12,278 nucleotides of DNA from CAZFQG01 sp964520785. GTDB taxonomy: Bacteria > Planctomycetota > Planctomycetia > Pirellulales > Thermoguttaceae. The position numbers and the translations under genes were made by a program. The stretch lies in the NCBI GenBank assembly GCA_964520785.1, contig CAZFQG010000189.1, positions 1 through 12,278 of the forward strand, read 5' to 3'. A model generated the notes under the pieces. That model searched no databases. It worked only from the letters and a program-made list of their open reading frames with translations, and was not told the DNA's origin. Shown in pieces: positions 1 to 6,931 of this stretch; position 1 is the stretch's first letter; the number at the start of each line of letters is the position of its first letter.

Positions 1-206
1 ATTATTTTACTTATTCTTTTCATCACTCGTCACCGACGTTGGGGGACCGGGGCCTGAGAGACTCTGAAAGACTCTCCACCCCTCCATCCTAACGCCGCCT
101 CGCCCCGGGGGCAATCCGCGTCCACCGTGGGGGTTTCGGTGTGGACGGGAAGGGGAACCGGGCGAGTCCGTCTCCTCGCGGACGTCGGCGGCGAGGCCCC
201 TCCCAA
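1..206. other. Left-edge non-coding stretch
   Basis: I see no convincing gene here. The first 30 bases are AT-rich and the rest is very GC-rich. A short hairpin can form at about 120-144, where TCCACCG and CGGTGTGGA flank a G/T-rich loop, and the stretch at 57-80 contains two nearby copies of GACTCT. Reading frames across this interval encode low-complexity Pro/Arg/Gly-rich peptides without a ribosome-binding site or a recognisable domain, so I treat them as chance frames. If the window is a full contig, assembly may have stopped in or near repeated DNA. Confidence 0.5.
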
Positions 207-359
207 GAGGGGTGACAAGAAATGGCCAACCCCCCAACCCCAACGGGGTGACAAGAAGTAGCCTAGGGCGTCGGCCCTAGGGCAACGGGGTAGAAAGAAA
301 TGGCCAACCCCCTAACCCCAACGGGGTGACAAGAAGTAGCCTAGGGCGTCAGCCCTAGG
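207..359. repeat. Tandem palindromic repeat, 78-base period, two copies
   Basis: Bases 220-281 and 298-359 match at 60 of 62 positions, offset by exactly 78, and similarity continues upstream of each copy (GGGGTGACAAGAAATGGCC at 209 and a variant at 287). Each unit has two palindromic modules. The first is a CCCC-AAC-GGGG hairpin followed by TGACAAGAAGTAG. The second is CCTAGGGC and its reverse complement GCCCTAGG around a four-base loop (GTCG or GTCA). A related hairpin, CCCCTC-CCAA-GAGGGG, lies at 197-212 directly before the first copy and is also followed by TGACAAGAA. The build resembles REP/BIME-type dispersed palindromic elements, but no associated transposase is in the window, so the class is an inference. 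Confidence 0.8.
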
Positions 360-496
360 ACCGCGAGAAAAGCAGCCGATTATTGAGCCCCAACGGGGCG
401 ACACGCATCGAGCCGCATTCCGTGGCGCCCCCTTGGGGCTCCCGTGCTTCGCCGGGATATCGAATTCCTAGGGCTGACGCCCTAGGCTACTTCTTG
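330..496. repeat. Element bounded by 30-base perfect inverted repeats
   Basis: Bases 330-359 recur as an exact reverse complement at 467-496, separated by 107 bases (360-466). The arms contain the CCTAGGGC/GCCCTAGG palindrome and the adjoining CAAGAAGTAG. The interior carries another small hairpin, GCCCC-AAC-GGGGC at 387-399, followed by GACA, and a GCCCCC/GGGGC pairing near 427-439. The arrangement could be a MITE-like unit, or two REP-type elements in opposite orientation. No target-site duplication was evident by eye. Confidence 0.75.
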
Positions 497-498
497 CC

Positions 499-563
499 GC
501 CCCCCTTCGGGGGCTAGATTGGTAGCCCTATAGGGCTCGCGCCCCAGGCTGCTTCTTGCCGCC
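499..563. repeat. Degenerate repeat copy and hairpins downstream of the CE15 gene
   Basis: Bases 529-563 match 467-501 at 29 of 35 positions in the same orientation, so this is a third, decayed copy of the inverted module. It ends 12 bases from the stop codon of the minus-strand esterase. A GCCCCC/GGGGGC hairpin with a CTTC loop lies at 499-514, and a perfect 14-base palindrome (AGCCCTATAGGGCT) at 524-537. These could act as a transcript 3' end for the esterase, but no U-run follows on the minus strand, so I do not call a terminator. Confidence 0.6.
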
Positions 564-574
564 GCACTTCAGAA

Positions 575-1861
575 TCACTCCCCGCGTCGTAGATGCCGGT
601 CCGCGAAGTTCAGGTACTGTTCCCAATCGAAGACCTTGACGTCGTGCTCGCCGCTGCGGATATGGTAGCCGATGCGTCCCTGCAGGAGGGGGCGGTTGAT
701 CGCCGGCATTCGAGTGCTGGGGATGCCGTCGGCCCCGAGAAGGCGGTAGACCGGATCCGCTGCGACCGCGGCCAGGAATTCCCCTTTGGGATCGGCCCAC
801 CGGTCGTGCTCGGCGCTGGCGACGTAGACCGGCCTGGGGGCGACCAGGGCGATCAGCATGTGCTGGTCGACCGGGAGCGAATCTTCCTTGCCGGAGTATT
901 TCTTGAAATTCCCGCAGAACCAGTGGGGAAAGGCCCGGTTGATGACCTCGACCGTCTCGCCGTACCTCCGCCGGGAAAGGGCTGCGCCGCCGCACCCGGA
1001 ATTATTGGAGATGACCAGCGCGAACCGTTCGTCCTGCGCGCCGGCCCAGAGGGCCGTCTTGCCGAGCCGCGAGTGCCCCATGACGGCCACGCGCTTCGCG
1101 TCAACATCCGCGTCCGTCTCGAAATAGTCGAGCGCACGGCTAAGACCCCAAGCCCATGCCCCGATCGAGCCCCATTCATCGGGCTTCGGGGCCTTTTGAT
1201 CCTCCTCGTAGAACAGGGGATGGACCCCGTTCTGGAAACCGTCGTCGAAGTCCGGATCGATGTCTCCATAGTAGATCGTCGCCAGGCCGTAACCGCGCCC
1301 CAGAATCATCTCCACCGGCCAGCGTGTCGACGTCCCGCGCGAGGCCTCCGTCGCGCGGTTGTCTACGGTTGCGTGAGACGTATTCTCGCGCATCCAACGA
1401 TCACTCAGCGTGATCCCCGGATCGGGGCAAATCGTGTGGTTGCCGTAGAAGTTCAACCCAAGGAAGATCGGGGTCGGCCGACGCGCCTCCTTCGGCAGGT
1501 ATAACAGGATATCCATCGAAGGCGCGTCCGGGTCTTCACTGAACCGGACGACGATTTCCTTGCGGATCGCCTTCCCCGAAATCGCGTTTTCATCGACCGA
1601 GCGGACCGCGAACGACATGCCCTCCGGCGGTGCGGGGGACTTGCCGTACACGTGTTCCTCGAACAGACGGAGTATTTCCGCGCGCCGCCGGGGCCAGTCC
1701 TCCGGTTTGCCGACACGGGTCCCGTCTTGGAACACCAGGGGGTCCGGCAAGACGTACGGCGGCACCTTGCTCTCGTCGTAGTTCACCCCTTGCGCACCGG
1801 AAATACACACGAAGAGGCCGAGCAGAGACGCGAACGCGAAAAAAAATCGGTGGATATTCAT
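575..1861 (-). CDS. Secreted CE15-like glucuronoyl esterase
   Basis: This encodes a 428-residue alpha/beta hydrolase that I assign to the CE15 glucuronoyl esterase group, whose known members cleave the ester between 4-O-methyl-glucuronic acid of xylan and lignin alcohols. Residues 1-24 form a Sec signal peptide with a hydrophobic core (FFFAFASLLGLFVCI), so it should act outside the cytoplasm. The nucleophile is Ser264 in GHSRLGK (262-268), matching the family motif GxSRxGK. SGCGGAA follows at 288-294. The probable catalytic histidine is His406 in GEHD. The SAEHDRWADP segment (349-358) probably supplies the acid. The ATG at 1861 was chosen because it gives a clean signal peptide; the frame extends further upstream without one. 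No clear Shine-Dalgarno precedes it. It diverges from the MoxR gene. The exact substrate is not certain, and acetylxylan esterase-like activity is possible. Confidence 0.85.
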   Translation of the reverse strand: MNIHRFFFAFASLLGLFVCISGAQGVNYDESKVPPYVLPDPLVFQDGTRVGKPEDWPRRRAEILRLFEEHVYGKSPAPPEGMSFAVRSVDENAISGKAIRKEIVVRFSEDPDAPSMDILLYLPKEARRPTPIFLGLNFYGNHTICPDPGITLSDRWMRENTSHATVDNRATEASRGTSTRWPVEMILGRGYGLATIYYGDIDPDFDDGFQNGVHPLFYEEDQKAPKPDEWGSIGAWAWGLSRALDYFETDADVDAKRVAVMGHSRLGKTALWAGAQDERFALVISNNSGCGGAALSRRRYGETVEVINRAFPHWFCGNFKKYSGKEDSLPVDQHMLIALVAPRPVYVASAEHDRWADPKGEFLAAVAADPVYRLLGADGIPSTRMPAINRPLLQGRIGYHIRSGEHDVKVFDWEQYLNFADRHLRRGE

Positions 1862-1934
1862 TTGCAGTTCAATCCCGGGAGAGAGGGAAATGTTACTCGT
1901 GGCAATCTCGACCGGCGGATCGCCGTACCCTTCA

Positions 1935-1963
1935 ATTATAGAGCCACCCCCCGGCGCGTTCCA
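1935..1963 (-). promoter_or_regulatory. Candidate sigma-70 promoter for the CE15 esterase
   Basis: On the minus strand a perfect TATAAT lies at 1940-1935. It is preceded after 17 bases by a weak -35 element, TGGAAC, at 1963-1958. Transcription would start near 1928 and leave a leader of about 67 bases before the ATG at 1861. The exact -10 hexamer in a GC-rich background is the main support. Confidence 0.5.
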
Positions 1964-2020
1964 CCTTCCGGTACAGAATGTCAATGCAAAAACACGAAAA
2001 AGCCCGAGAAGCGTGGCTGG

Positions 2021-2049
2021 TTGCCTGGATTTGCCCGAAAGCCTATACT
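2021..2049 (+). promoter_or_regulatory. Candidate sigma-70 promoter for the MoxR gene
   Basis: TTGCCT at 2021-2026 and TATACT at 2044-2049 are separated by 17 bases. The predicted start is near 2056, about 75 bases before the ATG at 2130. With the minus-strand site at 1935-1963 this makes a back-to-back promoter region between two divergent genes. Confidence 0.45.
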
Positions 2050-2129
2050 TGCTCGTTAGCAAATCAGCCGAACGCTAGCCGCCGGAACCGGCAATATCCG
2101 TCCTCCTTTTGCGACTATCGCCTCACTCC

Positions 2130-3059
2130 ATGCACGAACCGATCGAACAACTGGAAAAGAACATTTCAGCCGTCGTCCTCGGAAAGGACGAGGTCGTGCG
2201 CCGCTGTATTATCGCCTTATTGGCCGGAGAGCACATTCTTCTGGAGGACGTTCCCGGCGTCGGCAAGACGCTCGTCGGCAAGGCGATAGCGAAGAGCATC
2301 GACGGCACGTTCTCGCGGATGCAGTTCACGCCGGACCTGCTTCCGGCGGATATCACCGGAAGCGGCATCTATGACGATAAGACCCGTGAGTTCACCTTCA
2401 GCGCGGGTCCGGTCTTCGCGAATATCTTTCTGGCCGACGAAATCAATCGGACGACGCCGCGAACGCAGAGTGCGCTTCTGGAGGCGATGAACGAGGGTCA
2501 GGTCACCGTGGATGGGGTAACCCACAAGCTTCCCACCCCTTTCATGGTCGTCGCTACGCAAAACCCGATGGAATTCGAGGGAACCTATCCTCTGCCGGAA
2601 AGTCAGCTCGACCGCTTCCTGATGCGGATTTCCGTCGGGTATCCCAGCCGCGCGAGCGAGCTCAACGTGTTGACCAGCCACCGCGGAGGTGAACCGGTTG
2701 ATGCGCTGGAGCCCGTTCTCTCCTGCCAGCAGGTGAGTCAGTTGCAGGCGAAGGTCCGCGACGTGACCGTCGACCACGCAATCAGCGAGTATTTGCTGGA
2801 CATCGTGCAAGCGACCCGCGAAACGGACGATTTGCATGTCGGGGTGAGTATTCGGGGTGCTTTGGCCCTTTACCGGGCTTCACAGGCGGCGGCCTTCGTG
2901 GATGGTCGGGATTACGTCGTCCCGGATGACGTCAAGGAACTGGCGGTTCCGGTCCTGTCGCACCGCGTCATCACGAAAGGATACCTTCACGGCGGCCAGC
3001 GCGAGGCGATCGAGGCGCTCATACGGCGGCTCGTCGATGAGATGCCGGTCCCGGACTGA
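2130..3059 (+). CDS. MoxR-family AAA+ ATPase
   Basis: This encodes a 309-residue cytoplasmic AAA+ ATPase of the MoxR family. Members act as chaperone-like ATPases that usually activate or assemble partner proteins with VWA or DUF58 domains. The Walker A segment is VPGVGKTL (41-48), Walker B is IFLADE (99-104), sensor 1 is in VATQNP (141-146), an arginine of the DRF motif is at 162, and sensor 2 is in SIRGAL (240-245). The length is normal and the fold looks complete. The ATG at 2130 was chosen because the protein then begins with the usual short helix before the LGKDE segment; a TTG at 2109 would add seven residues. Neither start has a good Shine-Dalgarno. No DUF58, transglutaminase or VWA gene is adjacent, which is unusual, since the gene downstream is convergent and secreted. 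Confidence 0.93.
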   Translation: MHEPIEQLEKNISAVVLGKDEVVRRCIIALLAGEHILLEDVPGVGKTLVGKAIAKSIDGTFSRMQFTPDLLPADITGSGIYDDKTREFTFSAGPVFANIFLADEINRTTPRTQSALLEAMNEGQVTVDGVTHKLPTPFMVVATQNPMEFEGTYPLPESQLDRFLMRISVGYPSRASELNVLTSHRGGEPVDALEPVLSCQQVSQLQAKVRDVTVDHAISEYLLDIVQATRETDDLHVGVSIRGALALYRASQAAAFVDGRDYVVPDDVKELAVPVLSHRVITKGYLHGGQREAIEALIRRLVDEMPVPD

Positions 3060-3085
3060 AATCGCCGCGAAGCCTGCCTGCCGCC

Positions 3086-4300
3086 CTATCGCTCTTCCAC
3101 CAGGCCGCTGGGCTTCTCCCAAAGAATCCGCGAGGTCCAAACGCTCCCATCGCCGCCGCGCGGATGTTTCTTCGTTGTGTCGGCCAGATACTCGCCGACG
3201 GTGACCCACGCCTGGCCGGGCGTCACCGGATTGCAGCCGAAATTACCCAACGCCACGCCGCGCTCGGGGACGGCGACCTTCTCGGTATCGCGGAGGACAC
3301 GCAGCCGCTGCGGATCAACTTGGGCGATGAAGAGAGGCGCGCGGTGACGGAACATGTGGTCGTTATTCGCCCCGCGGCGGGTGTACACGAGAAACAACCC
3401 GTTTTCGTGGGCCAGCCAATGCTGCTGGGTATTGTAGCTGCCGAGTTCCTCGCCATCGTCGAACGTCCACGGCCGGATCGGCTCGAAGTTCAACCCGTCC
3501 TTGCTCGTCGTGACGTACCCCTTCTGGTCGTTTCGGATGGTGAGATAATAGGTGTCCTTGAATTGGATGATCGACGGTTCGCACAGGCCCCTCTCGACAT
3601 CCAGCGACATTTCGGTCCCATGGCGGAGATACCGGATCGTCTCTCCATCGAAGGAGCATCGGCATACGGTAACCGAAGCCTGATCGCGGCCATCACTGTA
3701 ATAGATCGGCAGGAGCAACTCGCCGTCGGGCAATACCAGCCACTGGCTACACGCGCACCGAGCCATGTTGAACTTGTCGTCGTCCGGCATCTCGACCACC
3801 CGCCACTTGGTCCACGTACCGGCTTCGGGGTCGTGTACGGAATAGGCGGTCTGGCTTGGGCGGCGGACGTCCTTCAACTGGTGGCCTTGGGGGCTGTAAC
3901 GGACGTTGCAGCCGATGGCCAGGAGCCTCCCTGTCTTCGCGTGCCAGCCGGGCGTAATGTCGGCGACCGCGATCACGACCCCGCCGTCTTCGTGAACCCA
4001 AGCCAGGTTCGGAATCTCCGTCGGTCCCGTCCACGTCTTTCCTAAGTCGTCGGTTTGCATGACCCAGCCGCCGGAGTAGTAATCGGACACGCGGAGATGC
4101 TTCTGCAGGGTCATTACCACGCGGGGCATCCCGTCCTTGCCCATCCCGGGAATGGCGGCGGCACGCGGATGAAACCAGCAATGCTCGGGATTCAACTCCT
4201 GAAACGCCACCTCGGGCCGAACCGTAAACCCTACGGTCGGAACTTCTTCGGCACAAAGAACGACGGGCCACAGCGATGCAAATACGAGAAATCCGCGCAT
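3086..4300 (-). CDS. Secreted sialidase-like (BNR/Asp-box) propeller protein
   Basis: This encodes a 404-residue exported protein of the sialidase/neuraminidase-like beta-propeller superfamily. A short Sec signal peptide covers about residues 1-17 (hydrophobic LVFASLWPVVLCA). A clear Asp-box turn, TDDLGKTW, is at 83-90 and a weaker one, TSKDGLNF, at 265-272. Further family-like segments are GLCEPSI (238-244), HRAPLFIAQVD (319-329) and VPERGVALGNFG (344-355). The ATG at 4300 is supported by GAAAGG seven bases upstream. The 3' end faces the MoxR stop with 26 bases between, so the two are convergent. The arginine triad of true sialidases cannot be assigned with confidence by eye, so the activity may be on another sugar or be purely binding. 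I infer a carbohydrate-related role shared with the CE15 and oxidoreductase genes. Confidence 0.82.
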   Translation of the reverse strand: MRGFLVFASLWPVVLCAEEVPTVGFTVRPEVAFQELNPEHCWFHPRAAAIPGMGKDGMPRVVMTLQKHLRVSDYYSGGWVMQTDDLGKTWTGPTEIPNLAWVHEDGGVVIAVADITPGWHAKTGRLLAIGCNVRYSPQGHQLKDVRRPSQTAYSVHDPEAGTWTKWRVVEMPDDDKFNMARCACSQWLVLPDGELLLPIYYSDGRDQASVTVCRCSFDGETIRYLRHGTEMSLDVERGLCEPSIIQFKDTYYLTIRNDQKGYVTTSKDGLNFEPIRPWTFDDGEELGSYNTQQHWLAHENGLFLVYTRRGANNDHMFRHRAPLFIAQVDPQRLRVLRDTEKVAVPERGVALGNFGCNPVTPGQAWVTVGEYLADTTKKHPRGGDGSVWTSRILWEKPSGLVEER

Positions 4301-4639
4301 GGAAATACCTTTCTCAAAGATTCGGGATGGACAAGGTGGGGGAAAGTTCCTTTTTGCCCTTTGCCGGGGTGGGGTCGGTACCGGTTCCAGTATGCCTCCT
4401 ATTCTGATTCTCCGACCGCACGATCCGCAACCCCCAGGCTAAGGGGTATGTGGTTGTATTCTTTTGGAAACTCGTTTACGATTTTGCTCCGCAAGGAGAA
4501 ACGGCAGAGCAAGATTATGGATATGGGGCCTTGGAATATAGTTTGCGAACGGTTGGGAGCCGCCCTCTTCAGGGATGTTCTCGAGTCCACGGACTTCCCG
4601 GCTGGATTACACAAGCGCCGAAAACCGGAGTTGGGGGAA
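4301..4639. other. Divergent intergenic region between the propeller gene and pgl
   Basis: This region separates two divergently transcribed genes and holds no gene I can support. It contains a G/T-rich stretch (about 4335-4380), a plus-strand promoter-like pair at 4454-4482, and the pgl ribosome-binding site at its right end. An in-frame ATG at 4517 could extend pgl by 41 residues. AAGGAG lies about 20 bases ahead of it, which is too far, so I leave that segment as leader. Confidence 0.5.
4454..4482 (+). promoter_or_regulatory. Candidate sigma-70 promoter for pgl
   Basis: TTGTAT at 4454-4459 and TACGAT at 4477-4482 are spaced by 17 bases in a locally AT-richer patch. The predicted start near 4489 would give an untranslated leader of about 150 bases to the ATG at 4640. 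The hexamers match only partly, so support is moderate at best. Confidence 0.35.
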
Positions 4640-5368
4640 ATGCGCGTACGAATGTTTGACGATGAGACTACTTTGGCACACGAGATCATCGGTCTCCTGC
4701 TTCACCACTTTACGATGGAGGCGGATTTCGCCCACGCGGTCATGTTGTCCGGGGGGAAGACGCCACTCCCCATTTACCGCGCGATCGCGGCCGGCGGACG
4801 GAAGGCTGATCCCCGACTTCACTTGCTCCTTAGCGACGAGCGATTCGTGCCGGAATACTCGGAGGAAAGCAACTATCGCCATATCGCGCCGATGGCGGAG
4901 GCGATAGGAATCCCCCAAGGGCATTTTCATCGCGTCCATACGGACACCACCCTCTCCGGCGCTGCACGCCGTTATGACCTTGAGTTGGAACACCTCTTCC
5001 ATCAAGGAGGACATTTGACCTTGGGTCTGCTCGGTCTGGGGGAAGACGGGCACACCGCCTCACTCTTCGCCCCTGGTGATATCCTCCGTTCGGTGGGGAA
5101 GCACGCAGTTCCCGTTCATTCCCCCTCCGGATTGGAGCGTGTTTCCGTCACTCCGACGGTCCTCCGCCGTGCCGAACACCTCATTTTCTTGGTCGTGGGC
5201 GAATCGAAACGGGAGATTCTGGCACGTATTCAAGAAAAACCGGAAACTGTCGTCGCCTATTCCGCCGTTAAGGGGGCCAAAAGAACAGAAATCTGGTACT
5301 GCAACCAGGCTATTCCGGAACTCCCTCCTCCGGATGCCGGTTCCGTCGGAGGACAGGCCGCCCGATAG
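4640..5368 (+). CDS. pgl: 6-phosphogluconolactonase
   Basis: This encodes a 242-residue cytoplasmic enzyme that hydrolyses 6-phospho-D-glucono-1,5-lactone to 6-phosphogluconate in the oxidative pentose phosphate pathway. Family motifs appear in order: LSGGKTPLPIY (36-46), LLLSDERFVP (62-71), the signature LGEDGHTASLF (133-143), and SVTPTVLRRA (159-168). The length is typical of the DevB/Pgl family. The ATG at 4640 was chosen because the protein then starts at the usual MRVRMFDD strand and GGAG lies nine bases upstream. The open frame runs back to 4055, but that part lies antisense to the propeller gene and is not coding. No zwf or gnd gene is nearby. The C-terminal 20 residues are Pro/Gly-rich and probably disordered. 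Confidence 0.93.
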   Translation: MRVRMFDDETTLAHEIIGLLLHHFTMEADFAHAVMLSGGKTPLPIYRAIAAGGRKADPRLHLLLSDERFVPEYSEESNYRHIAPMAEAIGIPQGHFHRVHTDTTLSGAARRYDLELEHLFHQGGHLTLGLLGLGEDGHTASLFAPGDILRSVGKHAVPVHSPSGLERVSVTPTVLRRAEHLIFLVVGESKREILARIQEKPETVVAYSAVKGAKRTEIWYCNQAIPELPPPDAGSVGGQAAR

Positions 5369-5679
5369 ACTGCCGCCCAACAGATGCACCGGCGTCGCGT
5401 TTTCGCGGATCGTTCGCCCCGAGGCTCGGAGTATGTGTAATGCGGTCGCCGGAAACAACACTCCCCTCGTTTTCGTGGGGTCGCGCAAGGGGCATTGATT
5501 CTTCGACGTCCCGGAATGAGAATAGAATAAGCAAAACAAAGACCCCTATATTGGGGGCGCCGGTATTGCCCCCCATAGATAATCAAGCCGAGAGCCGGTC
5601 TCTCCACCGCGCGGCGCTGTCCGCCGGGTTTCGCCGGCGTCGACGCGAATCCCGTTTCCAAAATCCTTCGGAGGAAGTC
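5369..5679. other. Intergenic region before the oxidoreductase pair
   Basis: I see no gene in this stretch. The first half is GC-rich and the middle (5515-5552) is distinctly AT-rich, as expected of a promoter zone. TTGATT at 5495 and TAGAAT at 5523 are the best hexamers, but their spacing is wrong, so I do not call a promoter. An imperfect hairpin follows at 5549-5577, and the strong ribosome-binding site of the first oxidoreductase (GGAGG) ends the region at 5670-5674. Confidence 0.5.
5549..5577 (+). promoter_or_regulatory. Leader hairpin upstream of the oxidoreductase operon
   Basis: GGGGGC at 5553-5558 pairs with GCCCCC at 5568-5573 around a nine-base loop, and three more A/T pairs extend the stem after one mismatch. 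It lies about 100 bases before the ATG at 5680, downstream of an AT-rich patch. It could be a structured leader or the 3' end of the pgl transcript. No U-run follows. Confidence 0.3.
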
Positions 5680-6927
5680 ATGCCTCATTCCAAGCCAAAC
5701 CGCCGTGGTTTTCTCAAAGTTGCTTCCGCGGGCACCGCATTCAGCCTCGCGGCCGTTAGTTACGGCCGGGTCATCGGCGCGAATGAACGCATCTCGATCG
5801 GGATGATCGGATGCGGAAGTCGAGGCTTCGGCGCGCACATGCAGGGGGTCCAGAAACATGCGAAGGCGGAGAACGTTGAGTTTACCGCCGTAAGCGACCC
5901 CTGGCGTCAGCGCCGCCAGCGCGCGGCGGACGCCGTGAAGGAATGGACTGGAACGCCTGCGCGGCAGTTCGTGTCCTACCGGGATATCATGTCGCTGGAA
6001 GACGTGGACGCGGTGATGATTGCCTCGTGCGACCACCAGCACACGACCCACCTCGAGGCGGCCGCGAAGGCCGGCAAGCACGTCTATTGCGAGAAACCGC
6101 TGGCGATGGATTTCGAAAGGCTCAAGCGCGCGTGCGACGCGGTACGGGAGGCCGGTGTCGTCTTCCAAGCGGGTACCCAGGTCCGCAGTTGGCCCACCAG
6201 CCGCGGCTGTCGCGCCGCCTTCGCCGAGGGAAAACTGGGAAGCATCTCTCGGATCGAGCAATTCCGCAACTCCACGCGGCCGTATTGGTACGGTTATCTC
6301 GCCGAAGCCAAGGAAGCAGACGTCGACTGGAAGGAATTCCTCATGGACGCGCCGGAGGTTCCGTTCCGCGCCGATAGATTCACCGGTTGGTACGGCTACC
6401 GCGATTATTCCGACGGACCCATTCCCGGCCTGGGAAGCCATTTCGTCGATTTGATCCACTACATCACCGGCGCGAAGTATCCGAAGAGCTGCGTGGCGCA
6501 CGGCGGCATCTTTACCTGGAAGGACGAACACGAATTCACCTGCCCCGATCAAGCGGAGGCGGTATGGGTGTATCCCGAGGGATTCGTGGCCAGTTACGTT
6601 TCGAATTTCGGTAACGGCGGTGGAAACCGTATCCTCTTCTCGGGCGCGAACGGAACGCTCAGTCTGACGCCGTGGACGAAACCGACGATCTCCTCCGCCG
6701 GGGCGATCGGCAAGTCGGAACTCGCCGAGGAGACACCGGTGCCGCCGGTGGAAGGTCCGGACCACTTTCAGGACTGGCTGCAATGTATGCGCAGCGGCAA
6801 GGAGACGAATGCGCCGCTCGAAGCCGGCTACCAGCACGCCGTCGCCGTCATCATGGCGATGAAGGCGTTCGATTCCGGCAAGCGGCAAGTGTACGATCAC
6901 GACAAGAGAGAAATTCGGGAAGGCTGA
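5680..6927 (+). CDS. Tat-exported Gfo/Idh/MocA oxidoreductase (first of pair)
   Basis: This encodes a 415-residue protein of the Gfo/Idh/MocA family, NAD(P)-dependent oxidoreductases acting on sugars, inositols and related polyols. It begins with a twin-arginine signal (RRGFLK, residues 8-13, then a hydrophobic alanine-rich stretch to about 34), so it is probably exported folded with its cofactor. The Rossmann glycine motif is IGCGSRG (43-49), the conserved lysine is in CEKP (137-140), and a likely active-site set is His254/Asp257 in GSHFVDLIHY (252-261). The C-terminal half fits the alpha/beta substrate domain. The ATG at 5680 is fixed by GGAGG five bases upstream. The next gene starts four bases after its stop, so the two are very likely co-transcribed. 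The substrate cannot be read from the sequence. Confidence 0.92.
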   Translation: MPHSKPNRRGFLKVASAGTAFSLAAVSYGRVIGANERISIGMIGCGSRGFGAHMQGVQKHAKAENVEFTAVSDPWRQRRQRAADAVKEWTGTPARQFVSYRDIMSLEDVDAVMIASCDHQHTTHLEAAAKAGKHVYCEKPLAMDFERLKRACDAVREAGVVFQAGTQVRSWPTSRGCRAAFAEGKLGSISRIEQFRNSTRPYWYGYLAEAKEADVDWKEFLMDAPEVPFRADRFTGWYGYRDYSDGPIPGLGSHFVDLIHYITGAKYPKSCVAHGGIFTWKDEHEFTCPDQAEAVWVYPEGFVASYVSNFGNGGGNRILFSGANGTLSLTPWTKPTISSAGAIGKSELAEETPVPPVEGPDHFQDWLQCMRSGKETNAPLEAGYQHAVAVIMAMKAFDSGKRQVYDHDKREIREG

Positions 6928-6931
6928 AACG

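Noticed and set aside
7..254. Two overlapping minus-strand frames at the left edge
   Set aside because: They run through palindromic repeat DNA, encode low-complexity Pro/Gly/Arg peptides and lack ribosome-binding sites.
207..563. The repeats as a CRISPR array
   Set aside because: Only two direct copies with a 78-base period, internal palindromes, inverted copies and no cas genes; no regular repeat-spacer pattern.
593..1504. A 303-codon plus-strand frame opposite the CE15 gene
   Set aside because: The minus strand has a signal peptide and catalytic motifs; the plus frame has no domain and no ribosome-binding site.
2217..2837. A 206-codon minus-strand frame opposite the MoxR gene
   Set aside because: It shadows the Walker-motif coding strand and has no independent support.
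3164..4045. A 293-codon plus-strand frame opposite the sialidase-like gene
   Set aside because: It is antisense to a protein with a signal peptide and an Asp-box, and has no recognisable motif.
4055..4639. An upstream extension of pgl
   Set aside because: The added 195 residues overlap the propeller gene antisense, and the known family starts near the ATG at 4640, which has a GGAG site.
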